Shown one piece after another: positions 26,573 through 36,374 of a stretch of 64,000 nucleotides of DNA. This DNA comes from Sphingopyxis sp. HIX (GTDB lineage: Bacteria > Pseudomonadota > Alphaproteobacteria > Sphingomonadales > Sphingomonadaceae). Position numbers and translations under genes: made by a program. The stretch is from the NCBI RefSeq assembly GCF_001468285.1, contig NZ_LNSB01000001.1, positions 240,086 to 304,085 on the forward strand, given 5' to 3'. The notes beneath the pieces were generated by a model. That model saw nothing but the letters and a program-made list of their open reading frames with translations. It was not told the origin of the DNA and searched no databases. Each line of letters starts with the position of its first letter. Position 1 is the stretch's first letter.

Positions 26573-29500
26573 GCGACGCTCCCGCCTTTGCCGAGCTGGT
26601 CGCGGCGACCAACTACAGCTTCCTGCGCGGTGCCTCGCACGCCATCGATATGGTCGCCGAGGCGATCGCACTCGGCATGCCCGGCATCGGCATCGCCGAC
26701 CGCAATAGCGTTGCCGGGGTGGTGCGGGCGCTAACCGGGTTGCGCAAGCTGGGCGAGGAGGCCGCCGAAGAGGGGGTCGAGCTTCCGCCGTTCAAGCTCG
26801 TCGTCGGGGCACGGCTGGTGTTCGACGACGGCACGCCCGACATCATCGCCTATCCGACCACGCGCCACGGCTGGGGTCGCCTGACCCGCATGCTCACCAT
26901 CGGCAATCGCCGCACCGAGAAAGGCAGTTGCCTCCTCAAGTTCAAGGATCTGTTGATCCATAACGAGGACATGCTGCTGATCGCGATGGCATCGGAGAAG
27001 GACGAGTTTCTGCTGCGCCGCCTCGCCCGCGCTGCGCCGGACGCGCTGTGGCTCGGCGCGACGATGCCGTACGGCGGCGCGGACCGGCGGCGGCTTGCCC
27101 GATTAAAAGCGCTGGCCGACCGCATCGGCATTCCGCTGCTCGCGACCAATGATGCGCTCTATGCGACGCGCGAACAGCGGCCGCTGCACGATGTCGTGAC
27201 CTGCATCCGCGAAGGCACCAACCTGGACGACGCCGGCCGCCTGCTCCGCGCCAATGGCGAACGCCATCTGAAATCGCCGCACGAGATGCGCCGCCTGTTC
27301 CGCACCTGCCCGGAAGCAGTCGACGAGAGCATGAGAATTCTCGACCGCATCAGCTTCTCGCTTCGCGACCTCGAATATGAATATCCGCACGAGCCGGTGC
27401 CCGAAGGATGGGAGCCGCAAGGCTGGCTCGAACATATGGTGAAGGAGGCGGCCAACAAGCTGCACCCCGATGGGCTACCGCAGCGCTGGCAGGAGGTGCT
27501 CGACGAGGAACTCAGCCTCATCCGCAAATGCGGTTTTGCCTGCTATTTCCTGACCGTCCACGACATCGTGAAGTTCGCGCGCACACGGGATCCGCCGATC
27601 CTGTGCCAGGGACGCGGATCGGCGGCCAATTCGCTCGTCTGTTATCTGCTCGAAATCACCTCGATCGATCCGGTCGCGAACAACCTGCTCTTCACGCGCT
27701 TCCTGTCCGAGGAGCGGCGCGAGCCACCCGATATCGATGTCGATTTCGAGCACGAACGGCGCGAGGAGGTGATGCAATATGTCTATCGCCGCTACACGCG
27801 GCGACGCGCAGGCATCGCCGCGACCGTCATCCACTACCGCCCGCGCAGCGCGGTACGCGAGGTCGGCAAGGCGCTGGGACTCAGCGAGGATGTGACGCAG
27901 CGGCTCGCCGACACGACCTGGGGCAGCTGGGGCGCCGAAATGCCGATCGAGCGTTTCGTCGAAGCTGGGCTGGATCCCGAACAGGACGATATCGCGCGGC
28001 TGCAATGGATGGTTTCGCAGCTACTGACCTTCCCGCGCCACCTGTCGCAGCATGTCGGCGGCTATGTGCTGACCGAGGACCGGCTCGACGAGACGGTGCC
28101 GATCCACAATGCGGCGATGGAGGATCGTACCTTCATCGAATGGGACAAGGACGATATCGACGAACTGGCGCTGATGAAGGTCGATGTGCTCGCGCTCGGC
28201 ATGCTCACCTGCATCCGCAAATGTTTCGACCTGATGCGGCTGCATGGGCTGGGGGATCATGATCTCAGGACCGTCCCGGAGGAGGATATGGTCGTCTACG
28301 ACATGCTGTGTGAAGGCGACAGCATCGGTGTCTTTCAGGTCGAAAGCCGCGCGCAGATCAACATGCTGCCGCGGCTGCGCCCGAGGGAACTCTACGACTT
28401 GGTCATTCAGGTGGCGATCGTCCGTCCCGGCCCCATCGAGGGCGATATGGTCCACCCCTATCTGAAGCGCCGTAGCGGCGAAGAAGCGGTGGACTATCCT
28501 TCGCCTGCGCCGCCGCACGATCCCGAGGAACTCTACCACCTGCTCAACAGGACATGCGGCGTCCCGCTGTTTCAGGAACAGGCGATGAAGCTCGCCATCG
28601 TCGCCGCCGAGTTTACACCGGACGAGGCGAACGGCTTGCGCCGCGCGATGGCGACCTTCCGCAATGCCGGGACGATTCACCAATATAAGGAAAAGATGAT
28701 CGGCGGCATGGTCCGCCGCGGCTATGAACCCGATTTCGCCGCGCGCTGCTTCAAGCAGATCGAGGGTTTCGGCAGCTATGGCTTTCCCGAGAGCCATGCT
28801 CAGTCGTTTGCCAAGCTGGTCTATGTCTCGTCGTGGCTGAAATGCCACCATCCCGCCGTCTTTGCGTGCGGGATCTTGAACGCTCAGCCGATGGGCTTTT
28901 ACGCCCCCGCGCAGCTGGTGCGCGATGCGCAGGGGCATGGGGTCGAGGTGCGCGAAGTCGACGTCAATTTCAGCATGTGGGACAACAGCCTCGAACGGCG
29001 CGATGACGGCGCGCTCGCGCTGCGGCTCGGCTTCCGGCAGGTCGACGGGTTTCGCGAGGAGTGGGCGGGGCAGATCGCCCTTGCCCGCACTGCCCCTTTC
29101 GCTTCGGTCGAGGAACTCGCGCGGCGCGCAAACCTGCCCTCGCGCGCGTTGCGGCTGCTCGCCGAGGCCGATGCGTGCAATTCGATGGGGCTCGAGCGGC
29201 GGCCCGCGCTTTGGGACGCACGGCGGGTGCGGCAGGGCGTGCTGCCGTTGTTCGGGGCGGCCGAGGCGAACGAACTCGGCGCCGAAGATGACGCCAGGCT
29301 GCCGCCGACGCCGCTGGTCGAGCATGTGCTGACCGACTACCAGACGACAAGACTGTCGCTCAAAGGCCATCCCATGGCCTTCCTGCGCCGCCGCCTCGAC
29401 GGCGAAGGCCTATTGAGCTGCAACCAGGTCGGCGCCGCCAAGAACGGCGCGCTCGTCCGCACCGCGGGGGTGGTGCTGATCCGCCAGCGCCCGGGCAAGG

Positions 29501-29841
29501 GCAATGCGATCTTCATCACGCTCGAGGACGAGGGCGGGATCGTCAACGTCCTGCTGTGGGCGCGCCAGTTCGAACGCTACCGCCGCGCCGTCATGGCGTC
29601 GCGGCTGATGGAGGTCGCGGGCGAGGTGCAGCGGAGCAAGGAGGGCGTCGTCCATCTGATGGCGAACCGCATCGTCGACCGCACCGCACTGCTCGACACG
29701 CTGGGCAGCGACCGGCAATTCGAGCCCGAGCTATGCCGCGCCGACGAGGTCGCGCATCCGCAGCAGCCGCGGGGATATGCGCAGCGGCACGGCCATCCGC
29801 GCAATGTCCGCATCCTGCCCAAGTCGCGCGACTTTCATTGA
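26569..29841 (+). CDS. dnaE2: Error-prone DNA polymerase DnaE2
   Basis: 1090-residue C-family polymerase. N-terminal PHP domain (AELVAATNYSFLRGASH, HAID). The catalytic aspartates are in [15 protein letters not shown] at about residues 385-399, with a further acidic/helix-hairpin-helix region later. The C-terminal OB domain (RTAGVVLIRQRPGKG) and the family ending RILPKSRDFH are intact. Third gene of the LexA-controlled chromosomal cassette; it carries out translesion synthesis after DNA damage. It ends 17 nt from the convergent TetR gene. Confidence 0.96.
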   Translation: MSDAPAFAELVAATNYSFLRGASHAIDMVAEAIALGMPGIGIADRNSVAGVVRALTGLRKLGEEAAEEGVELPPFKLVVGARLVFDDGTPDIIAYPTTRHGWGRLTRMLTIGNRRTEKGSCLLKFKDLLIHNEDMLLIAMASEKDEFLLRRLARAAPDALWLGATMPYGGADRRRLARLKALADRIGIPLLATNDALYATREQRPLHDVVTCIREGTNLDDAGRLLRANGERHLKSPHEMRRLFRTCPEAVDESMRILDRISFSLRDLEYEYPHEPVPEGWEPQGWLEHMVKEAANKLHPDGLPQRWQEVLDEELSLIRKCGFACYFLTVHDIVKFARTRDPPILCQGRGSAANSLVCYLLEITSIDPVANNLLFTRFLSEERREPPDIDVDFEHERREEVMQYVYRRYTRRRAGIAATVIHYRPRSAVREVGKALGLSEDVTQRLADTTWGSWGAEMPIERFVEAGLDPEQDDIARLQWMVSQLLTFPRHLSQHVGGYVLTEDRLDETVPIHNAAMEDRTFIEWDKDDIDELALMKVDVLALGMLTCIRKCFDLMRLHGLGDHDLRTVPEEDMVVYDMLCEGDSIGVFQVESRAQINMLPRLRPRELYDLVIQVAIVRPGPIEGDMVHPYLKRRSGEEAVDYPSPAPPHDPEELYHLLNRTCGVPLFQEQAMKLAIVAAEFTPDEANGLRRAMATFRNAGTIHQYKEKMIGGMVRRGYEPDFAARCFKQIEGFGSYGFPESHAQSFAKLVYVSSWLKCHHPAVFACGILNAQPMGFYAPAQLVRDAQGHGVEVREVDVNFSMWDNSLERRDDGALALRLGFRQVDGFREEWAGQIALARTAPFASVEELARRANLPSRALRLLAEADACNSMGLERRPALWDARRVRQGVLPLFGAAEANELGAEDDARLPPTPLVEHVLTDYQTTRLSLKGHPMAFLRRRLDGEGLLSCNQVGAAKNGALVRTAGVVLIRQRPGKGNAIFITLEDEGGIVNVLLWARQFERYRRAVMASRLMEVAGEVQRSKEGVVHLMANRIVDRTALLDTLGSDRQFEPELCRADEVAHPQQPRGYAQRHGHPRNVRILPKSRDFH

Positions 29842-29858
29842 TGTGTGGAGCTATGCCA

Positions 29859-30443
29859 TCAGCAGGTCAGCGCCGCCTCAAACAGGCAGCGGAAGCGTTC
29901 GGCGCATTCGGCGACTTCTTCGTCGTTACCGCTGAAGCCGTCGATCTTCATGATCGTGCGCAGCACGCCGATCCCCATCAAGATCGACAGCAGCATGTTC
30001 GCGCGCAGGTCGGCTTGGTCGCCGCCGATGAGTTCGGTGAGCGGGCCGAGCACGTCGCGGTGCACGAAATCGCGGATGATCTCCCCCGCCTTCGCCGACG
30101 AGGCCGAGCGCAGCATGATGATGAACATCTCCATGCGGTGCTGCCGCTCTTCATCCTCGTCCTCGACGACGAGCTGGGCGAAGAAGCCAGGGAGTTCGGC
30201 GACGGTCTTGGGCTCGCGGAACAGGTCGGGGTCCTTCTCGTCGATCACGACCGCGCGGAACAGCCCTTCCTTGCCGCCGAAATAGCGGCTGATCAGCGCG
30301 ACATCGACCCCGGCGTCGCCCGCGATGTCGCGCAGTCCGACGCCGTCGTAGCTTTCACGCAGGAAACGCTGGTGCGCCGCGGCAAGGATCGCGGCGCGTG
30401 TCGCGACCGCGTCACGCTTCTTGATGACAATGTCTCTCTCCAT
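29859..30443 (-). CDS. TetR family regulator
   Basis: 194 residues. N-terminal helix-turn-helix (TRAAILAAAHQRFLRESYDGVGLRDIAGDAGVDVALISRYF) followed by a helical ligand-binding domain. Divergent from the RND efflux operon with a palindrome between them, so it is likely the local repressor. No effector can be inferred. Confidence 0.9.
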   Translation of the reverse strand: MERDIVIKKRDAVATRAAILAAAHQRFLRESYDGVGLRDIAGDAGVDVALISRYFGGKEGLFRAVVIDEKDPDLFREPKTVAELPGFFAQLVVEDEDEERQHRMEMFIIMLRSASSAKAGEIIRDFVHRDVLGPLTELIGGDQADLRANMLLSILMGIGVLRTIMKIDGFSGNDEEVAECAERFRCLFEAALTC

Positions 30444-30470
30444 TCCACCCTATTATCGCGGCTGAGAATT

Positions 30471-30490
30471 AAATCAACACCTGTTGACTT
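30471..30490. promoter_or_regulatory. TetR operator candidate, TCAACA-CC-TGTTGA
   Basis: Perfect 6-bp arms at 30474-30487, extended by AA/TT on both sides with one mismatch to 20 bp. It lies 27 nt before the TetR start and about 105 nt before the adaptor gene. TTGACT on the plus strand inside it (30484-30489) could be the -35 of the efflux promoter. Confidence 0.6.
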
Positions 30491-30594
30491 AGGCGCTGAT
30501 GCAGATTAGTCGGCAAGATCTGGCATCGCGCGGCGCCTCCCCCCTCCCTGCCGCGCGGTGTCGGACCGCCCTGAAAAAAGAAAAGACCAGCCCC

Positions 30595-31770
30595 ATGACC
30601 TTGCGCCACCTTCTTGCGCTTTCGATTCTCTGTTTGCTGACGCTCGCCGCCTGTTCGGGCGGCGAGGAGCAGGGCGGTCCGCCGCAGTTGCCGGTGACGG
30701 TCGCGCCGCCGCTGGTCCGCGAAATCACCGAATGGGACGATTATGTCGGCCGCTTCGAGGCGGTCGACAGCGTCGAGGTGCGCCCGCGCGCCTCGGGCTA
30801 TCTCCAGCGCGCGCATTTCACCGACGGCCAGTACGTCCGCGCGGGGCAATTGCTCTTCACCATCGACGCGCGCCCGGCACAGGCCGCGCTCGACCAGGCC
30901 CGCGCGCAGCGCGCCCGCGCGCTGGCGACGCTCGCCAATGCAAAGACCGAGCTCGCGCGCAGCGAGACGCTCGCCAAGTCGCAGGCCGCGAGCCAGGAAG
31001 AGGTCGAGCAGCGCCGCGCCGCGGTGCGCACGAGCGAGGCCGACGTCGCCGCCGCGAGCGCCGCGATCCGCGCCGCGGAGCTCAACGTCGGCTTTACCCG
31101 GGTCGTCGCACCGATTTCGGGCCGCGTGTCGCAGCGGCTGGTCGACCCGGGCAATGCGGTGACCGCCGACCAGACGATCCTGACCACGGTGGTGTCGACC
31201 AGCCCCATCCATTTCAGCTTCCAGGGATCGGAGGCGAGCCTGCTCGAATATGAGCGCCGCGGCGACACGCTCGTCGGATCGCCGGTGCGCATCAAGCTGC
31301 AGGGCGCGGCCGACTACAGCATCGGCGGGCGCATCGACTTCGTCGACAATGCGCTGTCGAACGGGTCGGGCACGATCACCGTGCGCGCGGTCGTCCAGAA
31401 CCCCGACGGCGCGCTGCGCCCCGGCCTCTTCGGCCAGCTCCAGCTCGCCGCCTCGGCGCCGCGCGCCGCCTTCCTGCTGCCCGACACCGCGATCGTCACC
31501 GACGGCCCGCGCCGCGTCGTTTACGTCATCGGACCCAAGGACGTGGTGCAGGCGCGCCCGGTCCAGCTCGGCCCGGTGATCGGCAATCTGCAGGTGATCC
31601 GCTCGGGCGTGACCGCGAAGGACCGCATCATCGTCGGCGGCATCCAGCGCGCGATGCCGGGCAAGCCCGCCAAGGTGCAGGCCGGCCGCATCGGCGCCGA
31701 CGGCAAGGTGATCATGCCCAAGGGCCCGCCGCCCGCGAAAGGTGAGGCAAAGGCGGGAGCGGCGAAGTGA
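30595..31770 (+). CDS. RND efflux periplasmic adaptor (MFP) subunit
   Basis: 391-residue AcrA/MexA-like adaptor with lipoprotein signal (lipobox LAAC). It has the lipoyl-like segment EVRPRASGYLQRAHFTDGQYVRAGQLLF, a central Ala-rich coiled-coil hairpin, and the barrel domain around VDPGNAVTADQTILTTVV. ATG 30595 precedes the signal peptide; an upstream frame start would bury it. Periplasmic, lipid-anchored to the inner membrane, bridging the pump and the outer-membrane channel. Its stop overlaps the pump GTG. Confidence 0.94.
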   Translation: MTLRHLLALSILCLLTLAACSGGEEQGGPPQLPVTVAPPLVREITEWDDYVGRFEAVDSVEVRPRASGYLQRAHFTDGQYVRAGQLLFTIDARPAQAALDQARAQRARALATLANAKTELARSETLAKSQAASQEEVEQRRAAVRTSEADVAAASAAIRAAELNVGFTRVVAPISGRVSQRLVDPGNAVTADQTILTTVVSTSPIHFSFQGSEASLLEYERRGDTLVGSPVRIKLQGAADYSIGGRIDFVDNALSNGSGTITVRAVVQNPDGALRPGLFGQLQLAASAPRAAFLLPDTAIVTDGPRRVVYVIGPKDVVQARPVQLGPVIGNLQVIRSGVTAKDRIIVGGIQRAMPGKPAKVQAGRIGADGKVIMPKGPPPAKGEAKAGAAK

Positions 31771-34700
31771 ATTTCAGCCGCTTCTTCGTCGACCGCCCGA
31801 TCTTCGCGGCGGTCATCGCGATCTTCATCACGCTGATCGGCGCCTTCGCCTATCCGCAGCTTCCGCTCGCGCAATATCCCGAGATCGCGCCGCCGACGAT
31901 CAGCGTCACTGCCGCCTATCCCGGCGCTTCGTCCGAGACGATCGCCGAGACCGTCGCCGCGACGCTGGAGCAGGAGATCAACGGCGTCGAGGACATGCTG
32001 TACCTGCAATCCTCGTCGACGCAGGGGCAGGCGCAGATCACCGTCACCTTCCAGCCGGGCACCGACCTCGATGCCGCGCAGGTGCTGGTGCAGAACCGTG
32101 TCGCGCTCGCCGAACCGCGGCTGCCCGAACAGGTGCGCCAGATCGGCGTGCAGGTGAACAAGCAGGAATCGGGCTTCCTGATGATCGTCGCGCTGACCTC
32201 GACCGATCCCGCGATTGACGTCGATTATGTCGGCAATTACGCCAACTCGACGCTGCGCGACCGGCTGCTGCGCCTCGAAGGCGTCGGCGGGGTGCAGATT
32301 TTCGGCGGCGGCTTCTATTCGATGCGGATCTGGATCGATCCCGACAAGGCGGCCGCGCGCAATCTGACCGCACCCGAAATCGTCGCCGCGCTGCAGAGCC
32401 AGAACGTTCAGGTCGCCGGCGGCTCGGTCGGCGCGCCGCCCTATGGCAAGGGCAATCCCGCCTTCGAACTGCCGGTGCAGGTCCCCGGGCGCCTCGTCAC
32501 GCCCGAGGAATTCGCCAATGTCGTGATCAAGACCGACACCACCAACGGCGCGATCACGCGGATCAAGGACATCGGCCGCGTCGAACTCGGCGCGCAGGAT
32601 TATGGCATCCGCGGCACCTTCGACGGCCAGAAGGGCGTCGGCATGGCGGTGATCCAGCAGCCCGGCGCCAATGCGCTCAACGCGGCGAACCTGGTGCTGC
32701 AGGAGGTCGAGGCGGCGTCGAAGGACTTCCCGCCGGGGGTCGCCTATTCGATCCCCTACAACCCGACCGAATATGTCGAGGCGTCGGTCACCGCGGTACA
32801 GGAAACGCTGGTCGAGGCGATCTTCCTCGTCGTGCTCGTCGTGCTCGTCTTCCTGCAGACCTGGCGCGCGGCGATCATCCCGATCGTCGCGATTCCGGTC
32901 GCGCTCGTCGGCACTTTCGCGGTGCAGCTTGCGCTCGGTTTCTCGATCAACTCGCTCTCGCTCTTTGCCTTGGTCCTCGCGGTGGGCATCGTCGTCGACG
33001 ACGCGATCGTCGTCGTCGAGGCGGTCGAGAAGCATATCCGCGAAGGCCTGTCCCCACGCGAAGCCGCGCACCGGACGATGGACGAGGTGTCGGGCGCGCT
33101 GATCGCGATCGGCCTCGTGCTCGTCGCGGTGTTCGTGCCGACCGCCTTCGTCCCCGGCATCCCGGGCATCTTCTACCAGCAGTTCGCGGTGACGATCGCC
33201 GCGGCGACGGTCTTCTCGCTGCTCACCTCGCTGACGCTGTCGCCCGCGATGGCGGCGCTGCTGCTGAAGCCGCACGAGGCGCATCACGAAGCGCCGAAGA
33301 ACCGCGTCGCGCGCTTCTTCCGCACCGCCGCCGACAAGTTCAACAGCGGCTTCGACAAGCTATCCGACCGTTACGGCCGCACCACCGCGTCGCTGGTGCG
33401 CAAGACGAGTGTGATGCTCGCCATCTACGCGGTGCTGCTCGCGGCGACCGGATGGCGGCTCGTCGACACCCCGACGGGTTTCATCCCCGACCAGGATCAG
33501 GGCATTTTGATCGGCGTCGTCCAGCTGCCCCCCGGTGCCTCGCTCGACCGCACCAGCGAAGTGCTCGAGCGCGCGCAGAAGGAAGTCACCAAGATCGAGG
33601 GCGTAAGAAACATAGCGACCTTCGCGGGGCTCGACGGCGCCAGCTTCTCAAGCGCCTCGAACGCCGGCACGATGTTCGTCAAGCTCACCGACTGGGACGA
33701 ACGCGGCAGCAAGCTATCCGCCGCGGCGCTGTCGCAGCAATTGTCGGGCGTGCTCGCGAACGCGCTGCCCGAGGCGCAGGCCTTCGTCATCGCGCCGCCC
33801 GCCGTCCAGGGCCTCGGCAACGGCAACGGCTTCACGATGATGCTCCAGGCAACCGGCGGGCAGAGCTACAAGGAGCTCGAGCAGGTCACCGGCGCGATGA
33901 TGGGCGGCGCGGCGCAAATGCAGGACGTGCAGCAGGTCTTCTCCCTGTTCAACACCGGCTCCCCGCGCATCTTCGCCGATGTCGACCGCGACAAGGCGCA
34001 GATATTGGGCGTCGACCCGAGCCAGGTCTATTCGGCGCTCGGCACCTATCTCGCCTCGACCTACGTCAACGACTTCAACTTCCTCGGTCGCACCTTCCGC
34101 GTCACCGCGCAGGCCGAACCGACCTCGCGCGCCAATATCGAGGATGTCGGGCGGCTGCAGGTGCGCTCGACCTCGGGCGAGATGGTCCCGCTGTCGTCGG
34201 TCGCGACCTTCCGCAACGACAGCGGCCCGACGCGCGTCGTTCGCTACAACCTCTTCCCCGCGGTCGAACTGCAGGGACAGGCGGCGCAAGGCGTGTCATC
34301 GGGCACCGCGCTGACCGCGATGGAGGGGCTCGCCGACAAGACTTTGTCGAACGGCTTCGCCTATGAATGGACCGGCCTCGCCTATCAACAGAAGGCGGCG
34401 GGGAGCAGTTCGGTGCTGATCTTCCTGCTCGCGGTCGTCTTCGTCTTCCTCGTGCTCGCGGCGCAATATGAATCGCTGCCGCTGCCGCTCGCGGTGATCC
34501 TGATCGTGCCGATGTGCATTCTCGCGGCGATGATCGGCGTGAACCTGCGCGGCATGGACAATAATATCCTGACGCAGGTCGGCCTCGTCGTGCTGATCGC
34601 GCTCGCCGCGAAGAATGCGATCCTGATCGTCGAATTCGCCAAGCAGGCCGAGGAAGAGGACGGGATGAACAAGTATGACGCTGCCGTTCATGCGGCGCGC

Positions 34701-34961
34701 TCGCGCCTGCGCCCGATCCTGATGACCAGCTTCGCCTTCATCTTCGGCGTGATCCCGCTCGCCACCGCGTCGGGGCCGGGGCAGGAGATGCGCCAGTCGC
34801 TGGGCACCGCGGTGACCTTCGGCATGATCGGCGTGACGATCTTCGGGCTGATCTTCACCCCGCTCTTCTACGTCCTCTGCCGCCGCCTCGGCGACCGGGC
34901 GAACCGCTGGTTCCGGCGCAACCGGAACAAGAACAGCGACGCGCCGGTGGAGACTATCTGA
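31767..34961 (+). CDS. RND multidrug efflux pump, AcrB/MexB-like permease
   Basis: 1064-residue HAE1-family pump. It opens with the typical MNFSRFFVDRPIFAAVIAIF, has large periplasmic loops, and carries the proton-relay aspartates in GIVVDDAIVVVEAVE of helix 4. GTG 31767 overlaps the adaptor stop. Trimeric inner-membrane transporter driven by proton motive force; hydrophobic drugs or detergents are the usual cargo. Confidence 0.96.
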   Translation: MNFSRFFVDRPIFAAVIAIFITLIGAFAYPQLPLAQYPEIAPPTISVTAAYPGASSETIAETVAATLEQEINGVEDMLYLQSSSTQGQAQITVTFQPGTDLDAAQVLVQNRVALAEPRLPEQVRQIGVQVNKQESGFLMIVALTSTDPAIDVDYVGNYANSTLRDRLLRLEGVGGVQIFGGGFYSMRIWIDPDKAAARNLTAPEIVAALQSQNVQVAGGSVGAPPYGKGNPAFELPVQVPGRLVTPEEFANVVIKTDTTNGAITRIKDIGRVELGAQDYGIRGTFDGQKGVGMAVIQQPGANALNAANLVLQEVEAASKDFPPGVAYSIPYNPTEYVEASVTAVQETLVEAIFLVVLVVLVFLQTWRAAIIPIVAIPVALVGTFAVQLALGFSINSLSLFALVLAVGIVVDDAIVVVEAVEKHIREGLSPREAAHRTMDEVSGALIAIGLVLVAVFVPTAFVPGIPGIFYQQFAVTIAAATVFSLLTSLTLSPAMAALLLKPHEAHHEAPKNRVARFFRTAADKFNSGFDKLSDRYGRTTASLVRKTSVMLAIYAVLLAATGWRLVDTPTGFIPDQDQGILIGVVQLPPGASLDRTSEVLERAQKEVTKIEGVRNIATFAGLDGASFSSASNAGTMFVKLTDWDERGSKLSAAALSQQLSGVLANALPEAQAFVIAPPAVQGLGNGNGFTMMLQATGGQSYKELEQVTGAMMGGAAQMQDVQQVFSLFNTGSPRIFADVDRDKAQILGVDPSQVYSALGTYLASTYVNDFNFLGRTFRVTAQAEPTSRANIEDVGRLQVRSTSGEMVPLSSVATFRNDSGPTRVVRYNLFPAVELQGQAAQGVSSGTALTAMEGLADKTLSNGFAYEWTGLAYQQKAAGSSSVLIFLLAVVFVFLVLAAQYESLPLPLAVILIVPMCILAAMIGVNLRGMDNNILTQVGLVVLIALAAKNAILIVEFAKQAEEEDGMNKYDAAVHAARSRLRPILMTSFAFIFGVIPLATASGPGQEMRQSLGTAVTFGMIGVTIFGLIFTPLFYVLCRRLGDRANRWFRRNRNKNSDAPVETI

Positions 34962-36370
34962 TGACCCGTACGATCCTGATCGCCGCCACCAGCGCGCTCG
35001 CGCTGTCGGCGTGCACCGTCGGCCCGCGCTATGTCTCGCCCGTGCCCGCGGCGCCGTCGCAGACGCCCTTCCTCGAGGCGGGCAAGTCGCCCGCGTTCAG
35101 CGGCGAGCAGCCGCCGGGGCCGTGGTGGAGCCTGTTCGGCGATCCGCTGCTCGACCAGCTGGTGACCGAAGCGCTGGCCGCGAACACCGACCTGCGCGTC
35201 GCCGCCGCCAATCTGGCGCAGGCACGCGCGGTGCTGCGCGAATCGCGCGCCGGGCGCCTGCCGACGACCAGCGTCAGCGCCAGCGGCACCTATGCCCGCC
35301 AGCGCAATCCGTTGGGGGCAGGGTCGGTCGAGGGCGAGACCTATGACGTCGGGCTCGACGTCGGCTATCAGGTCGACCTGTTCGGGCGCGTCGAAAGCGC
35401 GATCCGCGCCAGCCGCGCCGACGCCGAGGCGGTGCAGGCGGCGTTCGACCTCACGCGCATCACCGTCGCCGCCGAGACGACGCGCGCCTATACCGACGTC
35501 TGTTCGTTCAACCGCCAGATCGCGGTCGCCGAAGAAACTTTGCGCATCCAGGAGCAGACTTTCGACCTCACGCGCCGCCTGTTCGAAGGCGGGCGCGCGA
35601 CGCGGCTCGAGACCGGCCAGGCGGGCGCCTTGCTCGAACAGACGCGCGCGGCGATCCCGTCGCTCACCGCGCAGCGCTCGGCGGCGCTCTACCGCCTCGC
35701 GGTGCTCACCGGCAAGCCGCCCGCCGAGGCGCCGCAGGCGGTGCTCGCGTGCCAGGCGCCGCCCGAGCTGAACCGCGCAATCCCGGTGGGCGACGGCGCC
35801 TCACTACTTGCGCGCCGCCCCGACATCCGCCGCGCCGAGCGCCAGCTCGCCGCCGCCGCCGCGCGCGTCAATGTCGCGACCGCCGACCTTTACCCCAGCA
35901 TCAGCCTCGGCGGGTCGATCGGTTCGACCGCGAACTCGATCTCGGGATTGGGTTCGTCGGACGGCTTCCGTTTCTCGCTCGGGCCGCTGATCTCGTGGAA
36001 CTTCCCCAATATGGAGGTCGCGCGCGCGCGGCTGAAGCAGGCCGAGGCCGGCGCCGACGCCGCGCTCGCCACCTTCGATGGCGCATGGCTCAGCGCCTTG
36101 CAGGAAAGCGAAAGCGCGCTCGCCAATTATGCCGGCGAGCTCGACCGCTTGGCGGCGCTGCGCCGCGCGGCGGCCGAGGCCGGCGAGGCGGCGCGCATCG
36201 CGCGGCTGCGCTATCAGGCGGGGCGCGAGAATTTCCAGGTCGTGCTCGACGCCGAGCGCTCGCTCGCGGCGATCAACGCGAGCATCGCGCAGTCGGAGCA
36301 ACAGCGCGCGACCAACCTCGTGTCGCTCTTCCTCGCGCTGGGCGGCGGCTGGCAGGAACCAGCCGCCTGA
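34961..36370 (+). CDS. Outer-membrane efflux channel, NodT/OprM family
   Basis: 469-residue TolC-like lipoprotein. Lipobox LSAC at about residues 16-19, then TVGPRYVSP, two repeated coiled-coil halves and the family motif SLFGDPLLDQLV. ATG overlaps the pump stop (TGATG). Completes a tripartite efflux operon. The gene ends 4 nt from the convergent nitronate monooxygenase gene. Confidence 0.94.
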   Translation: MTRTILIAATSALALSACTVGPRYVSPVPAAPSQTPFLEAGKSPAFSGEQPPGPWWSLFGDPLLDQLVTEALAANTDLRVAAANLAQARAVLRESRAGRLPTTSVSASGTYARQRNPLGAGSVEGETYDVGLDVGYQVDLFGRVESAIRASRADAEAVQAAFDLTRITVAAETTRAYTDVCSFNRQIAVAEETLRIQEQTFDLTRRLFEGGRATRLETGQAGALLEQTRAAIPSLTAQRSAALYRLAVLTGKPPAEAPQAVLACQAPPELNRAIPVGDGASLLARRPDIRRAERQLAAAAARVNVATADLYPSISLGGSIGSTANSISGLGSSDGFRFSLGPLISWNFPNMEVARARLKQAEAGADAALATFDGAWLSALQESESALANYAGELDRLAALRRAAAEAGEAARIARLRYQAGRENFQVVLDAERSLAAINASIAQSEQQRATNLVSLFLALGGGWQEPAA

Positions 36371-36374
36371 GTGG

